NCBI RefSeq assembly: GCF_014168815.1
Contig: NZ_AP021972.1
Location: 5,096,025-5,160,024, forward strand
Direction: 5' to 3'
DNA length: 64,000 nucleotides
Source of the DNA: Klebsiella sp. WP3-W18-ESBL-02
GTDB taxonomy: Bacteria; Pseudomonadota; Gammaproteobacteria; Enterobacterales; Enterobacteriaceae
The first letter of the stretch is position 1. Each line of letters begins with the position of its first letter. Both the position numbers and the translations under genes were made by a program. The notes under the pieces are model-generated. The model saw only the letters and a program-made list of their open reading frames with translations. It did no database searches and was not told the DNA's origin. This document shows positions 1 through 12,170 of this stretch, one piece after another.

Positions 1-1480
1 GCGCAATCTGGTTGAAGGTGAGCTGGTTCTTACCTTTGCCGGCAATCTCTTCAAAGGTGATCGTCTTGTGCTTCAGCCAGCGGTCGGAGAGGCTGTCCAT
101 ATCGTGACGCCCGGCGACGCTATCCAGCGTGTAAGATTCCAGCATCGTGTCATAAGCAATACCGCGCAGTTCAATGCCGTAATTGGCCAGAATACCGCGG
201 TCGTACTTCAGGTTTTGCCCCACCTTCAGCAGCGAGTCATCTTCCAGCAGCGGCTTGAGCAGCTCAAGTACTCGCTCCCGCGAGATTTGCTCTGGCGCAT
301 CCAGATAGTCATGGGCCACAGGTACATAAGCCGCTACCCCTGGCTCGATGGCGAACGACAGGCCCACCATATTGGCGGAAATATTGTCGAGGCTGTCGGT
401 TTCCGTATCAAAAGCAAACAGCGGCGCTTTCTTCAGCTTTTCAATCCAGCTCACCAGCATCGCTTCATCGAGGATAGTGACGTAGTTCTCCGCCGAGAGC
501 GTTGCCGCCGTTTCTTCAACCTCAACCTCAACGTCCGCAACGACCGCTTTACCTGCGGGTTTCGATGCCGGTTTAGCGCCTTTAGCCTGCATCCAGGTGC
601 CGGACTCAACGTCGGTGATCCAGCGTTTAAACTCGTATTTCTTAAACAGCGCCAGCAGCTCATCCGCCGCCGGCTGCGCAACGGTCAGCTGTTCACAGCC
701 AAGCTCCAGCTCAACGTCAGTTTTAATGGTCGCCAGTTTGTAAGAGAGATAAGCCAGATCTTTATTTTGCTCGAGCTTCGCCGCCATCGTTTTTGCGCCG
801 CGGAAAGTAAGCCCGGCAATTTTTTCCGGTTCACCGTACAACGTGTCCAGGCCACCAAGCCCTTGTAGCAGCGCCTGCGCGGTTTTCTCACCCACGCCAG
901 GTACGCCAGGGATGTTATCCGAGGAGTCGCCCATCAGCGCGAGGAAGTCGATAATCAGCTCCGGCGGCACACCGTATTTGGTAACCACTTCGTCTGGGCC
1001 AAGGATCGTGTTGGTCATGGTGTTGATAAGCGTAATACCCGGCGTGACGAGCTGCGCCATATCTTTATCACCGGTGCTGATAAGCACCGGACGGCCTGCT
1101 TTTTCAGCTTCGCGCGCCAGCGTACCGATGACGTCGTCCGCTTCCACGCCGGAAACGGCCAGCAGCGGCAGACCCATCGCTTTCACCATGGTATGCAGCG
1201 GTTCAATCTGCGCGCGCAGATCGTCCGGCATCGGCGGCCGGTGGGATTTGTAGTCCTCAAACAGTTCATCACGGAAGGTTTTCCCCTTCGCATCAAACAC
1301 CACCGCGGCATGCGTCGGCTGGTATTGCAGGATCAAGCTGCGCAGCATGTTCAGCACCCCGTACATAGCGCCTGTCGGCTCGCCCGCCCGGTTAGTCAGC
1401 GGTGGGAACGCGTGGTATGCCCGGTAGAGATAAGAGGATCCATCAACGAGGATAAGGGGGTTTTCTGGGATCTGAACCAT
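1..1480 (-). CDS. polA: DNA polymerase I, N-terminal part (partial at window edge)
   Basis: Replicative repair and Okazaki-fragment maturation polymerase. The ATG lies at 1478-1480 and the frame runs open to base 1, giving about 493 of the roughly 928 residues expected. It begins MVQIPENPLILVDGSSYLYRAY, the start of the 5' nuclease domain (about residues 1-320). The part nearest the window edge is the 3'-5' exonuclease domain, recognisable by FAFDTETDSLDN with the metal-binding D-x-E pair (Asp355/Glu357 in E. coli numbering). The polymerase domain lies beyond the left edge. It is divergent from yihG, and the gap between them carries DnaA boxes. The gene is cut only by the window; no internal damage is seen. 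Confidence 0.97.
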   Translation of the reverse strand, partial: MVQIPENPLILVDGSSYLYRAYHAFPPLTNRAGEPTGAMYGVLNMLRSLILQYQPTHAAVVFDAKGKTFRDELFEDYKSHRPPMPDDLRAQIEPLHTMVKAMGLPLLAVSGVEADDVIGTLAREAEKAGRPVLISTGDKDMAQLVTPGITLINTMTNTILGPDEVVTKYGVPPELIIDFLALMGDSSDNIPGVPGVGEKTAQALLQGLGGLDTLYGEPEKIAGLTFRGAKTMAAKLEQNKDLAYLSYKLATIKTDVELELGCEQLTVAQPAADELLALFKKYEFKRWITDVESGTWMQAKGAKPASKPAGKAVVADVEVEVEETAATLSAENYVTILDEAMLVSWIEKLKKAPLFAFDTETDSLDNISANMVGLSFAIEPGVAAYVPVAHDYLDAPEQISRERVLELLKPLLEDDSLLKVGQNLKYDRGILANYGIELRGIAYDTMLESYTLDSVAGRHDMDSLSDRWLKHKTITFEEIAGKGKNQLTFNQIA

Positions 1481-1876
1481 AATTTCCGTGCCTGTTTATC
1501 AGATTATGGGTAAAGGATGCCACAGACGGCATGAAAACATGAATTTTTCGCCAAAATAACGCGAAAAGATTTAGAGATCTTCACGATCGCACGCAAATAA
1601 AATTGTGGATAACTTTGTGAATAGTTTTATTTTACTGATAACAAATGATATATAACCGTCGGTTAAATAAAAATTAATTATTAATTTTCAATGCATTATG
1701 AAAAGATCGCAGGCTAAGAGTGCGATCTGGTGATAATTCACACTGTGTGGATAGAGATGCCGGTGATTTTTCTGTTTCAGTAAGACCCGTCATTTGGTGC
1801 GTTTTCTGATAAAATCAGCCCCTTGTGCCCTTTTATGCGTGCACGTTAAACAACTAACTATCTGAATAGAAACACT
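1481..1876. promoter_or_regulatory. polA-yihG divergent control region with two DnaA boxes
   Basis: This 396-base gap holds no gene. It is AT-rich in the middle (about 1620-1700). It contains a perfect DnaA box in reverse orientation (TGTGGATAA, 1604-1612) and a one-mismatch copy (TGTGGATAG, 1746-1754). DnaA is reported to act on polA expression in E. coli, so these boxes are probably functional. The yihG promoter should lie near 1780-1830, where there is a GATAAAAT-like -10 element. Promoter positions are inferred. Confidence 0.55.
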
Positions 1877-2785
1877 ATGTCGAGATTGCTCGCGGCGATA
1901 ACGCTACCCATCAGTATCGCACTCACCATTTTAGTGACGATTTTATGCTCCGTGCCGATTATTATCGCCGGGCTCATAAAACTCATTTTACCCATCCCGG
2001 TTATCTGGCGCTCGGTCTCGGTGTTCTGCAATTTCATGATGTACTGCTGGTGTGAAGGGTTAGCCGCGCTTCTGCATCTCAACCCCTGGCTAAAGTGGGA
2101 TATTCAGGGGCTTGAATCGCTCAGCAAGAAAAACTGGTATCTGCTGATCTGCAATCATCATAGCTGGGCCGATATCGTTGTCCTGTGCGTGCTCTTCCGT
2201 AAGCACATCCCAATGAACAAATACTTTCTCAAACAGCAGCTGGCCTGGGTGCCGTTTATGGGCCTGGCATGTTGGGCGCTGGATATGCCGTTTATGCGCC
2301 GCTACTCGCGCAGCTACCTGATTCGCCACCCCGAGCGTCGCGGTAAAGACGTGGAAACAACCCGTCGTTCATGTGAGAAATTCCGCGCGCACCCGACGAC
2401 TATCGTTAACTTTGTTGAAGGTTCACGCTTCACACCGGAGAAACGCCGTCAGACGCGCTCACCGTATCAGCATTTGCTGCCGCCGAAGGCCGCAGGGATT
2501 GCGATGGCCTTGAACGTGTTGGGGTCGCAGTTTGATAAGATGCTGGATGTCACGCTGTGCTATCCGGAAAACGACAAGACGCCGTTTTACGATATGTTGA
2601 GCGGCAGGCTGACGCGTATCGTGGTGCGCGTTAATCTGCGCCCTATCGATTCAGAACTGCACGGTGACTACGTTGGGGATAAGAACTTTAAACGTCGCTT
2701 CCAGCTTTGGCTGAACGGCATATGGGAAGAGAAAGACCAGCAGATAAAAACAATCAAAGCAGAATATAAAAACGCCGGTCACTGA
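1877..2785 (+). CDS. yihG: Probable inner-membrane 1-acyl-glycerol-3-phosphate-type acyltransferase
   Basis: A 302-residue member of the PlsC/LPLAT acyltransferase family, close in length to E. coli YihG (about 310). Two hydrophobic segments lie in the first 70 residues (around 5-40 and 45-65). The catalytic NHxxxxD motif is visible as NHHSWAD near residue 95, and the substrate-binding EGxR motif as EGSR near residue 182. It should transfer acyl chains to lysophosphatidic acid at the cytoplasmic membrane; E. coli YihG is linked to acyl-chain composition of phospholipids. The stop codon falls inside the hairpin of the terminator shared with dsbA. In E. coli yihF lies between this gene and dsbA; here it is missing. 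Confidence 0.93.
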   Translation: MSRLLAAITLPISIALTILVTILCSVPIIIAGLIKLILPIPVIWRSVSVFCNFMMYCWCEGLAALLHLNPWLKWDIQGLESLSKKNWYLLICNHHSWADIVVLCVLFRKHIPMNKYFLKQQLAWVPFMGLACWALDMPFMRRYSRSYLIRHPERRGKDVETTRRSCEKFRAHPTTIVNFVEGSRFTPEKRRQTRSPYQHLLPPKAAGIAMALNVLGSQFDKMLDVTLCYPENDKTPFYDMLSGRLTRIVVRVNLRPIDSELHGDYVGDKNFKRRFQLWLNGIWEEKDQQIKTIKAEYKNAGH

Positions 2786-2799
2786 CCGGCGTTTTTATT
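2767..2799. terminator. Bidirectional terminator between yihG and dsbA
   Basis: A perfect 10-bp stem (AACGCCGGTC / GACCGGCGTT, 2771-2793) with a 3-base loop, A-rich on the left and T-rich on the right, so it can end both convergent transcripts. The yihG stop codon (2783-2785) is within it. Confidence 0.9.
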
Positions 2800-2800
2800 T

Positions 2801-3424
2801 TTACTTCTTCTCAACCAGCTGTTTCACGGTATCCGCGTACTGCGCCACAAAGACATCCATATTGCTGGTGTCCATACCCTGCGGGTTCAGCTGATATTTA
2901 CCGTTAACAAACATCGCCGGCACGCCCTGCAGCTGCAGGTCGGACGCGGCTTTTTCCTGCTGTGCGACCAGCGATTTCACCACGAAGCTGTTCCAGGCGG
3001 CGTCATAATCCTCGCCCTTCACGCCCGCATCGGTGAACACTTTGCGGATATCCGCCACGGTCTGCACGGTCTGGTTTTTCTGCACGGCTTCAAACATTGG
3101 CGCGGTGATCTGATCTTCAACGCCCAGTGCCATCGCCACTGCCCACGCCTGCGTCAGGTCTTTGCCCAGCGGGCCCAGGAACTCAACGTGGTATTTGGTC
3201 ATTTTGGTGCCTTCAGGCAGCTTTTTCTTCACGTTGTCAGAAACGTGCAGAACCTCTTCAAACTGATAGCAATGCGGGCAGTAGAAGGAGAAGAACTCCA
3301 GCACCTGCGGCTCGCCTGCAACCGGCTTATCGATCGTAATATACTGTTTGCCGTCGGTAATCTGTGCAGCGGATGCGCTGAATGCCAGAATCATACCTGC
3401 CAGCGCAAGCCAAACCTTTTTCAT
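2801..3424 (-). CDS. dsbA: Periplasmic thiol:disulfide oxidoreductase DsbA
   Basis: Primary donor of disulfide bonds to secreted proteins, reoxidised by DsbB. The 207-residue product has a signal peptide (MKKVWLALAGMILAFSASA, cleaved before AQI) and the CPHC active site at residues 49-52 (30-33 of the mature form) in a thioredoxin fold with an inserted helical domain. The cis-proline segment GVPAMFVNGKY follows near residue 170. It lies 27 bases downstream of srkA, as in E. coli where the two form an operon with a Cpx-responsive promoter. Clients in this window probably include the fimbrial subunits encoded at 44-48 kb, each of which has a cysteine pair. Confidence 0.97.
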   Translation of the reverse strand: MKKVWLALAGMILAFSASAAQITDGKQYITIDKPVAGEPQVLEFFSFYCPHCYQFEEVLHVSDNVKKKLPEGTKMTKYHVEFLGPLGKDLTQAWAVAMALGVEDQITAPMFEAVQKNQTVQTVADIRKVFTDAGVKGEDYDAAWNSFVVKSLVAQQEKAASDLQLQGVPAMFVNGKYQLNPQGMDTSNMDVFVAQYADTVKQLVEKK

Positions 3425-3451
3425 AACTCACTCTCTCCTGACTGTGTTGAA

Positions 3452-4438
3452 TTAATACATTGGCGTTAACTGAAGCGGCGGTTCCTGGAGGACTTTCACC
3501 TGCTCCACAAAAGTAGCGATCTGCCGATGCCAGAAATCTTCCCCGGTTAACCAGGGAAAATTTTTCGGAAATGCAGGGTCATCCCACCGCCTGATTATCC
3601 AGGCAAGATAATAAACCAACCGCATTGCACGTAAAGGCTCGATCAGCGGCAATTCGTCTGAATTAAAGCGGCTGAACTCTTCATAAGCCTCAACAATTGT
3701 CTCTAGCTGCATACGTCTCTCGGCAAGGGAGCCGTTAAGCAGCATCCATAAATCCTGTACCGCCGGGCCGTTGCGCGCATCGTCGAGATCGACAAACAGC
3801 GGGCCATCGCGCCAGAGGATATTTCCGGCATGGCAATCACCGTGCAGGCGCAGCGCATCGAACCGGCCGTGCCAGAGGCCCATAACGGCATCAATAAGAT
3901 CGTCGGTAGCCTTCAGGAAACGGTCTTTTAAACCAGCAGGGATCAACGCCGACTGCTCAAACACCGCGCGCGGCTCAATCAGGTACTCTTTCACGCCAAT
4001 CGACGGACGAGCGGTAAAGCGGGATTTGCGCCCGGTTTGATGCAGACGCCCGAGGTAACGCCCCACCCATTCCATTTGATCCAGATTATCTGACTCAAAC
4101 TGACGCCCTCCCAGGCTTGGGAAAACGGCAAAGTAGAAGCCTTCGTGGGTCAGTAAGGTTTGGTCATTAAAGATGAGCGGGGCTGCAACGGGCACCTCAT
4201 CTTGAGCCAGCTCCAGCGCAAACTGGTGCTCTTCAAGAATCTGCGCGGCCGACCAGCGTTCCGGGCGATAAAACTTGACCACCATCCGGCGGCGGTCTTC
4301 GTCCTGGAACTGATAAACCCGATTCTCGTAGCTGTTAAGTGGGGTGAGACCAGAGTCCACCCGGATGCCCTGTTCAAAAAGAGCATCGATAATGGTATCC
4401 GGGTGGAGGGTCTGGAAAGTGAAAGCCTTGTCGTTCAT
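3452..4438 (-). CDS. srkA: Stress response Ser/Thr kinase SrkA (YihE)
   Basis: A 328-residue protein kinase of the RdoA/YihE family with an APH-like fold. The catalytic loop appears as LHGDCHAGNILW near residue 200 and the metal-binding segment as FVDLDDA near 217. In E. coli it counters stress-induced death pathways and is Cpx-regulated. It is the upstream partner of dsbA (27-base gap). Start chosen at ATG 4438, giving the N-terminus MNDKAFTFQTLHPD, which agrees with the family. Confidence 0.95.
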   Translation of the reverse strand: MNDKAFTFQTLHPDTIIDALFEQGIRVDSGLTPLNSYENRVYQFQDEDRRRMVVKFYRPERWSAAQILEEHQFALELAQDEVPVAAPLIFNDQTLLTHEGFYFAVFPSLGGRQFESDNLDQMEWVGRYLGRLHQTGRKSRFTARPSIGVKEYLIEPRAVFEQSALIPAGLKDRFLKATDDLIDAVMGLWHGRFDALRLHGDCHAGNILWRDGPLFVDLDDARNGPAVQDLWMLLNGSLAERRMQLETIVEAYEEFSRFNSDELPLIEPLRAMRLVYYLAWIIRRWDDPAFPKNFPWLTGEDFWHRQIATFVEQVKVLQEPPLQLTPMY

Positions 4439-4513
4439 CCTGGCATCCGATAACGATACGAATGGTTCAGGATATCATTTCATGCGGATTTCAGCGGCTC
4501 TGCTTACAACCTT

Positions 4514-4783
4514 TTACTCTTTAATCACGCCGCGCGCGCGCAGCAGCGCCGTTTTAAAGTCTTCTTCGTAATCTTTCTGAATACCCGGAATGACCGCATC
4601 TTTCGCGGAATCACGCATTTTCAGATGGTAGATCAGAATATCATCCGTTAAATCGGCCAATTCGCCGTCATAGCCTGACTCCTTCGCCAGTTTCTGCAAA
4701 AATTGCAGTAAATTCAGCTCTGGCTCTTTCTGCCAGGCCGGCTGGAGGAGTTCAATAACTTCATTCAGACGTTTACATTTCAT
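4514..4783 (-). CDS. yihD: Small conserved protein YihD (DUF1040)
   Basis: An 89-residue cytoplasmic protein of unknown molecular function, the same length as E. coli YihD. I chose the ATG at 4781-4783 over an in-frame upstream one because an AGGAG ribosome site sits just before it and the N-terminus MKCKRLNEVIELL matches the family. The protein is helical and acidic with no signal peptide. It lies 75 bases upstream of srkA on the same strand and may be co-transcribed with it. Confidence 0.92.
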   Translation of the reverse strand: MKCKRLNEVIELLQPAWQKEPELNLLQFLQKLAKESGYDGELADLTDDILIYHLKMRDSAKDAVIPGIQKDYEEDFKTALLRARGVIKE

Positions 4784-4849
4784 GGTCGTGCTCCTTACGC
4801 TTGATAGAGACACGTTAGCAGGGTAATCCCCACAATAAAAGAGGCGATA

Positions 4850-5437
4850 TTGGTGAATGCAGAGAGCCAGATAACCGGCGTGGTGCTGGCAGGGGGTAAG
4901 GCCTCCAGAATGGGCGGGCAGGATAAAGGCTTAATGCTGCTTAACGGGAAGCCACTGTGGCAACATGTGGCTGATTGTCTGCGCCCACAGGTGAACAACA
5001 TGATCATCAGTGCGAATCGTAATCTGGATATCTATCATCAGAGCGGTTTGACCGTCATAACTGATACGCTATCAGACTTCCCGGGTCCACTGGCTGGGCT
5101 GTTATCGGCTATGCAGCAAACTTCCGCTGAATGGTTTTTATTTTGCCCCTGTGATACGCCCTTTATTCCTGCTCGGCTCGTCGAACGGCTGGTCACACAG
5201 CGTCACCATGCCCCCGTAGTTTGGGTTCATGATGGCGATCGCGATCACCCTGCCGTGGCGCTGGCTCATCGCAGCCTGGCCCCGTTGATTGAGGATTATC
5301 TTGCCCGCGGAGAACGTCGCGTAATGGTGTTTATGCGCCAGGTTGGCGGGCATTCCGTCGATTTTAGCGACATGAAAGCCGCATTCCGCAATATTAATAC
5401 GCTGGAAGATCTGCAGACCCATCAGGAAAGAACATGA
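4850..5437 (+). CDS. mobA: Molybdenum cofactor guanylyltransferase MobA
   Basis: Transfers GMP from GTP to molybdopterin to make the MGD cofactor used by DMSO-reductase-family enzymes. The nucleotide-binding signature GVVLAGGKASRMGGQDKG lies at the N-terminus, followed by CPCDTPFIP around residue 98 and WVHDGDRDHP around 125. Length is 195, as in the family. The start is not an ATG: the choices are TTG at 4850 or GTG at 4853, both behind an AAGAGG ribosome site, and I cannot decide between them. It overlaps mobB by four bases (ATGA), so the pair is translationally coupled. Confidence 0.93.
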   Translation: MVNAESQITGVVLAGGKASRMGGQDKGLMLLNGKPLWQHVADCLRPQVNNMIISANRNLDIYHQSGLTVITDTLSDFPGPLAGLLSAMQQTSAEWFLFCPCDTPFIPARLVERLVTQRHHAPVVWVHDGDRDHPAVALAHRSLAPLIEDYLARGERRVMVFMRQVGGHSVDFSDMKAAFRNINTLEDLQTHQERT

Positions 5438-5943
5438 TCCCATTGTTAGCAATTGCCGCATGGAGCGGTACGGGAAAAACAACGCTGTTGAAAAAGCTCA
5501 TACCGGAGCTTTGTCTACGCGGTATTCGTCCAGGTCTTATTAAGCATACCCATCACAATATGGATGTTGATAAACCCGGTAAGGATAGTTATGAGCTCCG
5601 TAAGGCAGGTGCTGCACAGACGTTGGTTGCGAGCAGGCAACGCTGGGCGCTAATGACCGAAACTCCTGAAGAAACGGAGCTGGACCTGGCTTTTCTGGTC
5701 AGCAGGATGGACGCATCAACGCTGGATCTGGTGCTGGTGGAGGGGTTTAAGCACGAAGCCGTCGCTAAGATTTTACTGTTTCGCCAGGATGCTGGACATG
5801 CAGTAAGCGAGTTGACGATCGATGAACATACGATTGCAGTGGCCAGCGATATTCCGCTGAACGTTGGTGTGCCGGTACTGAATTTGAATAATGTGCCGGA
5901 AATAGTCGCGTTTATTGTGGCGTGGCTGGAAGCAAAATCGTAG
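5434..5943 (+). CDS. mobB: Molybdopterin-guanine dinucleotide biosynthesis adaptor MobB
   Basis: A P-loop GTPase that assists MobA in cofactor attachment but is dispensable in E. coli. The Walker A motif is AWSGTGKTTLLKKL at about residues 8-21; KHTHHNMDVDKPGKDS near 37 is the characteristic switch segment, and LVEGFKHE near 105 is conserved. The start ATG overlaps the mobA stop. In E. coli the next feature downstream is rrnA, and here also an rRNA operon follows, convergent with mobB. Confidence 0.95.
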   Translation: MIPLLAIAAWSGTGKTTLLKKLIPELCLRGIRPGLIKHTHHNMDVDKPGKDSYELRKAGAAQTLVASRQRWALMTETPEETELDLAFLVSRMDASTLDLVLVEGFKHEAVAKILLFRQDAGHAVSELTIDEHTIAVASDIPLNVGVPVLNLNNVPEIVAFIVAWLEAKS

Positions 5944-6022
5944 GCCGGATAAGGCGTTCACGCCGCCATCCGGCGATGTGCGCCAGGTGTGCCTGAGGGC
6001 GCTGCGCTTATCAGCGCCTGCA
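5941..6022. repeat. REP/BIME palindromic repeat pair
   Basis: Two imperfect palindromes of the enterobacterial REP type (GGCCGGATAAGGCG...CGCCATCCGG at 5943-5976 and GCCTGAGGGCGCTGCGCTTATCAGCGCC around 5991-6019). They directly follow the mobB stop codon. Confidence 0.8.
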
Positions 6023-6048
6023 GCATGATTATCCGGAAATACAGACGC

Positions 6049-6079
6049 AAAAAAGCCCATCCGTCAGGATGGGCTTCTT
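6049..6079 (-). terminator. rRNA operon terminator
   Basis: A perfect 9-bp stem (AGCCCATCC / GGATGGGCT, 6054-6075) followed on the minus strand by a run of six U residues, just downstream of the 5S gene. It matches the usual enterobacterial rrn T1 terminator form. Confidence 0.93.
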
Positions 6080-6089
6080 CACTTAATTG

Positions 6090-6209
6090 ATGCCTGGCAG
6101 TTCCCTACTCTCGCATGGGGAGGCCCCACACTACCATCGGCGCTACGGCGTTTCACTTCTGAGTTCGGCATGGGGTCAGGTGGGACCACCGCGCTACGGC
6201 CGCCAGGCA
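6090..6209 (-). rRNA. rrf: 5S ribosomal RNA
   Basis: A 120-base gene with the canonical enterobacterial 5S ends (TGCCTGGCGGC at the 5' end, CTGCCAGGCAT at the 3' end), which pair to form helix I. It is the last gene of the operon. No tRNA gene follows, unlike E. coli rrnC, where tRNA-Asp and tRNA-Trp are distal. Confidence 0.97.
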
Positions 6210-6302
6210 AATTCTGTTATTAACCCGCTTTTCGCCGGTTAATGTAATCTGTAATCAATGCTGAAAATCGTCTCAATTTCGCCAAAACAGCTTCGGCGTT
6301 GT

Positions 6303-9208
<2,906 letters not shown>

Positions 9209-9441
9209 TCACAACCCGAAGATGTTTCGTAAAACACCATCGTGTTGCGAAAATTTGAGAGACTCGAACACACCGCTTATCTGCTCTTATTACGGAGAAC
9301 AGACACAGTGTGTCGTTTCAATTTTCAGCTTGATCCAGATTTTTAAAGAGCAAAACTTCTTAATGCACTCGAAAGTACATTCAGAAGTTCATCATTTACC
9401 AGACAATTTGTGTGAGCACTTCAAAGAACGCTTCTTTAAGG
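9209..9441 (-). other. 16S-23S internal transcribed spacer without a tRNA gene
   Basis: This 233-base spacer contains no tRNA. Its 16S-proximal end (CTTAAAGAAGCGTTCTTTG, TGCTCACACAAATTGTCTG) and 23S-proximal end (spacer boxA TGCTCTTTAAAAATCTGG at 9334-9351, then ATCTTCGGGTTGTGAGG) match enterobacterial spacers. Where tRNA-Glu or tRNA-Ile/Ala would sit there is only a short segment that can fold into a hairpin (ACTTCT-GAATGTAC / GTGCATTA-AGAAGT, about 9355-9390). All seven E. coli rrn operons carry spacer tRNA. Confidence 0.85.
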
Positions 9442-10981
<1,540 letters not shown>

Positions 10982-11307
10982 AAGTTTGATGCTCGTGAAT
11001 TAAACTTCGTAATGAATTACGTGTTCACTCAGAGACTTGGTATTCATTTTTCGTCTTGCGACGTTAAGAATCCGTATCTTCGAGTGCCCACACAGATTGT
11101 CTGATAAATTGTTAAAGAGCAGTTGCGACGCGCTTTAGCGCCTGTCGCTGAGGTGGCGTATACTACGCTTTCCTCTTTCAGAGTCAAGCGTTTAATTTCG
11201 CTTTTCTCTGCCGAGATTCTCAGGAGAACCTCGCTGACCCGGCGGCTTGTAATCCGTTGTTCCGTGTCAGTGGAGGCGCATTATAGGGAGTTTATTCTGG
11301 CTGACAA
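10982..11307 (-). promoter_or_regulatory. rrn P1 and P2 promoters and leader with boxA
   Basis: P1: -35 TTGTCA (11302-11307) and -10 TATAAT (11280-11285), 16-base spacer, with a GCGCC discriminator downstream as in stringently controlled rrn promoters and an A/T-rich UP-element-like block upstream (about 11310-11345). P2: -35 TTGACT (11182-11187), -10 TAGTAT (11160-11165), 16-base spacer. The antitermination element boxA (TGCTCTTTAACAA) is at 11109-11121. The leader then runs to the 16S 5' end. Confidence 0.9.
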
Positions 11308-11455
11308 GCGTAAATTCAAAATAATTTATCGCTCGCTTTTTTTTTCACCAAATTGTGTATCAATACAGCGTAAAAAGCCCAGACTGCTGTTTTTAACACC
11401 GATCCAGTACGTCAAATGGCATACTAAAGAAAGATAAATAATAGGAATGGCCTTT

Positions 11456-12160
11456 ATGTCTCTTAGCGCACAGCAACTTGCAGCCCAAAAAAACATCTCC
11501 TGGGTCCTGGCGGAAAAAATAGCCCAGAAGATATTAACCGGTGAATATCCACCGGAAAGCATCCTCCCCGGTGAAATGGAGCTGGGTGAGATATTCGGCG
11601 TAAGCCGCACCGCCGTCCGTGAGGCGGTAAAAACGCTCTCGGCAAAAGGTATGCTGCTTCCGCGCCCGCGCATCGGCACACGCGTAATGCCTCAGGCGCA
11701 CTGGAACTTCCTTGATACCGAGCTAATCTCCTGGTGGCTAACCACCGATAACTTCCAGGCCGTCATGAAGCACTTCCTGGTGCTGCGCCGCAGCCTGGAA
11801 CCACAGGCGTGTATGCTGGCCGCCACGCTCGGCACCGCCGAACAGAAAGCGCAGCTGAACACCTTAATGGCGGAAATGGCAACGCTGGAAAAATCCTTCG
11901 ACCGTGAGCGATGGATCGATATCGACACCACCTGGCACGAACATATCTATGAAATGAGCGCGAATCCATTCCTGACGTCCTTCGCCAGGCTCTTCCATTC
12001 CGTGTACCACATCTATTTCACGTCAATTACTGAAGATGAAGTGATTGAACTGGCCAGCCACCAGGCCATCGTGGATGCCATCCAGGAAGGCGATGGTCCA
12101 GGCGCATTTCAGGCCTGCCAGGCGTTATTAAACGCGCCACACATCCTGGCCGCAGTATAA
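11456..12160 (+). CDS. yieP: GntR-family (FadR subfamily) transcriptional regulator YieP
   Basis: 234 residues: an N-terminal winged helix (about 15-75, with the recognition segment FGVSRTAVREAVKTL) and a C-terminal FCD-type helical ligand domain. I chose ATG 11456 (MSLSAQQLAAQ) over ATG 11447 because only the former leaves room for the TAGGA ribosome site. It is divergent from the rrn promoters and 10 bases upstream of hsrA, so the two are probably one operon. In E. coli this gene flanks rrnC. Confidence 0.94.
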   Translation: MSLSAQQLAAQKNISWVLAEKIAQKILTGEYPPESILPGEMELGEIFGVSRTAVREAVKTLSAKGMLLPRPRIGTRVMPQAHWNFLDTELISWWLTTDNFQAVMKHFLVLRRSLEPQACMLAATLGTAEQKAQLNTLMAEMATLEKSFDRERWIDIDTTWHEHIYEMSANPFLTSFARLFHSVYHIYFTSITEDEVIELASHQAIVDAIQEGDGPGAFQACQALLNAPHILAAV

Positions 12161-12170
12161 AGGACAATGC

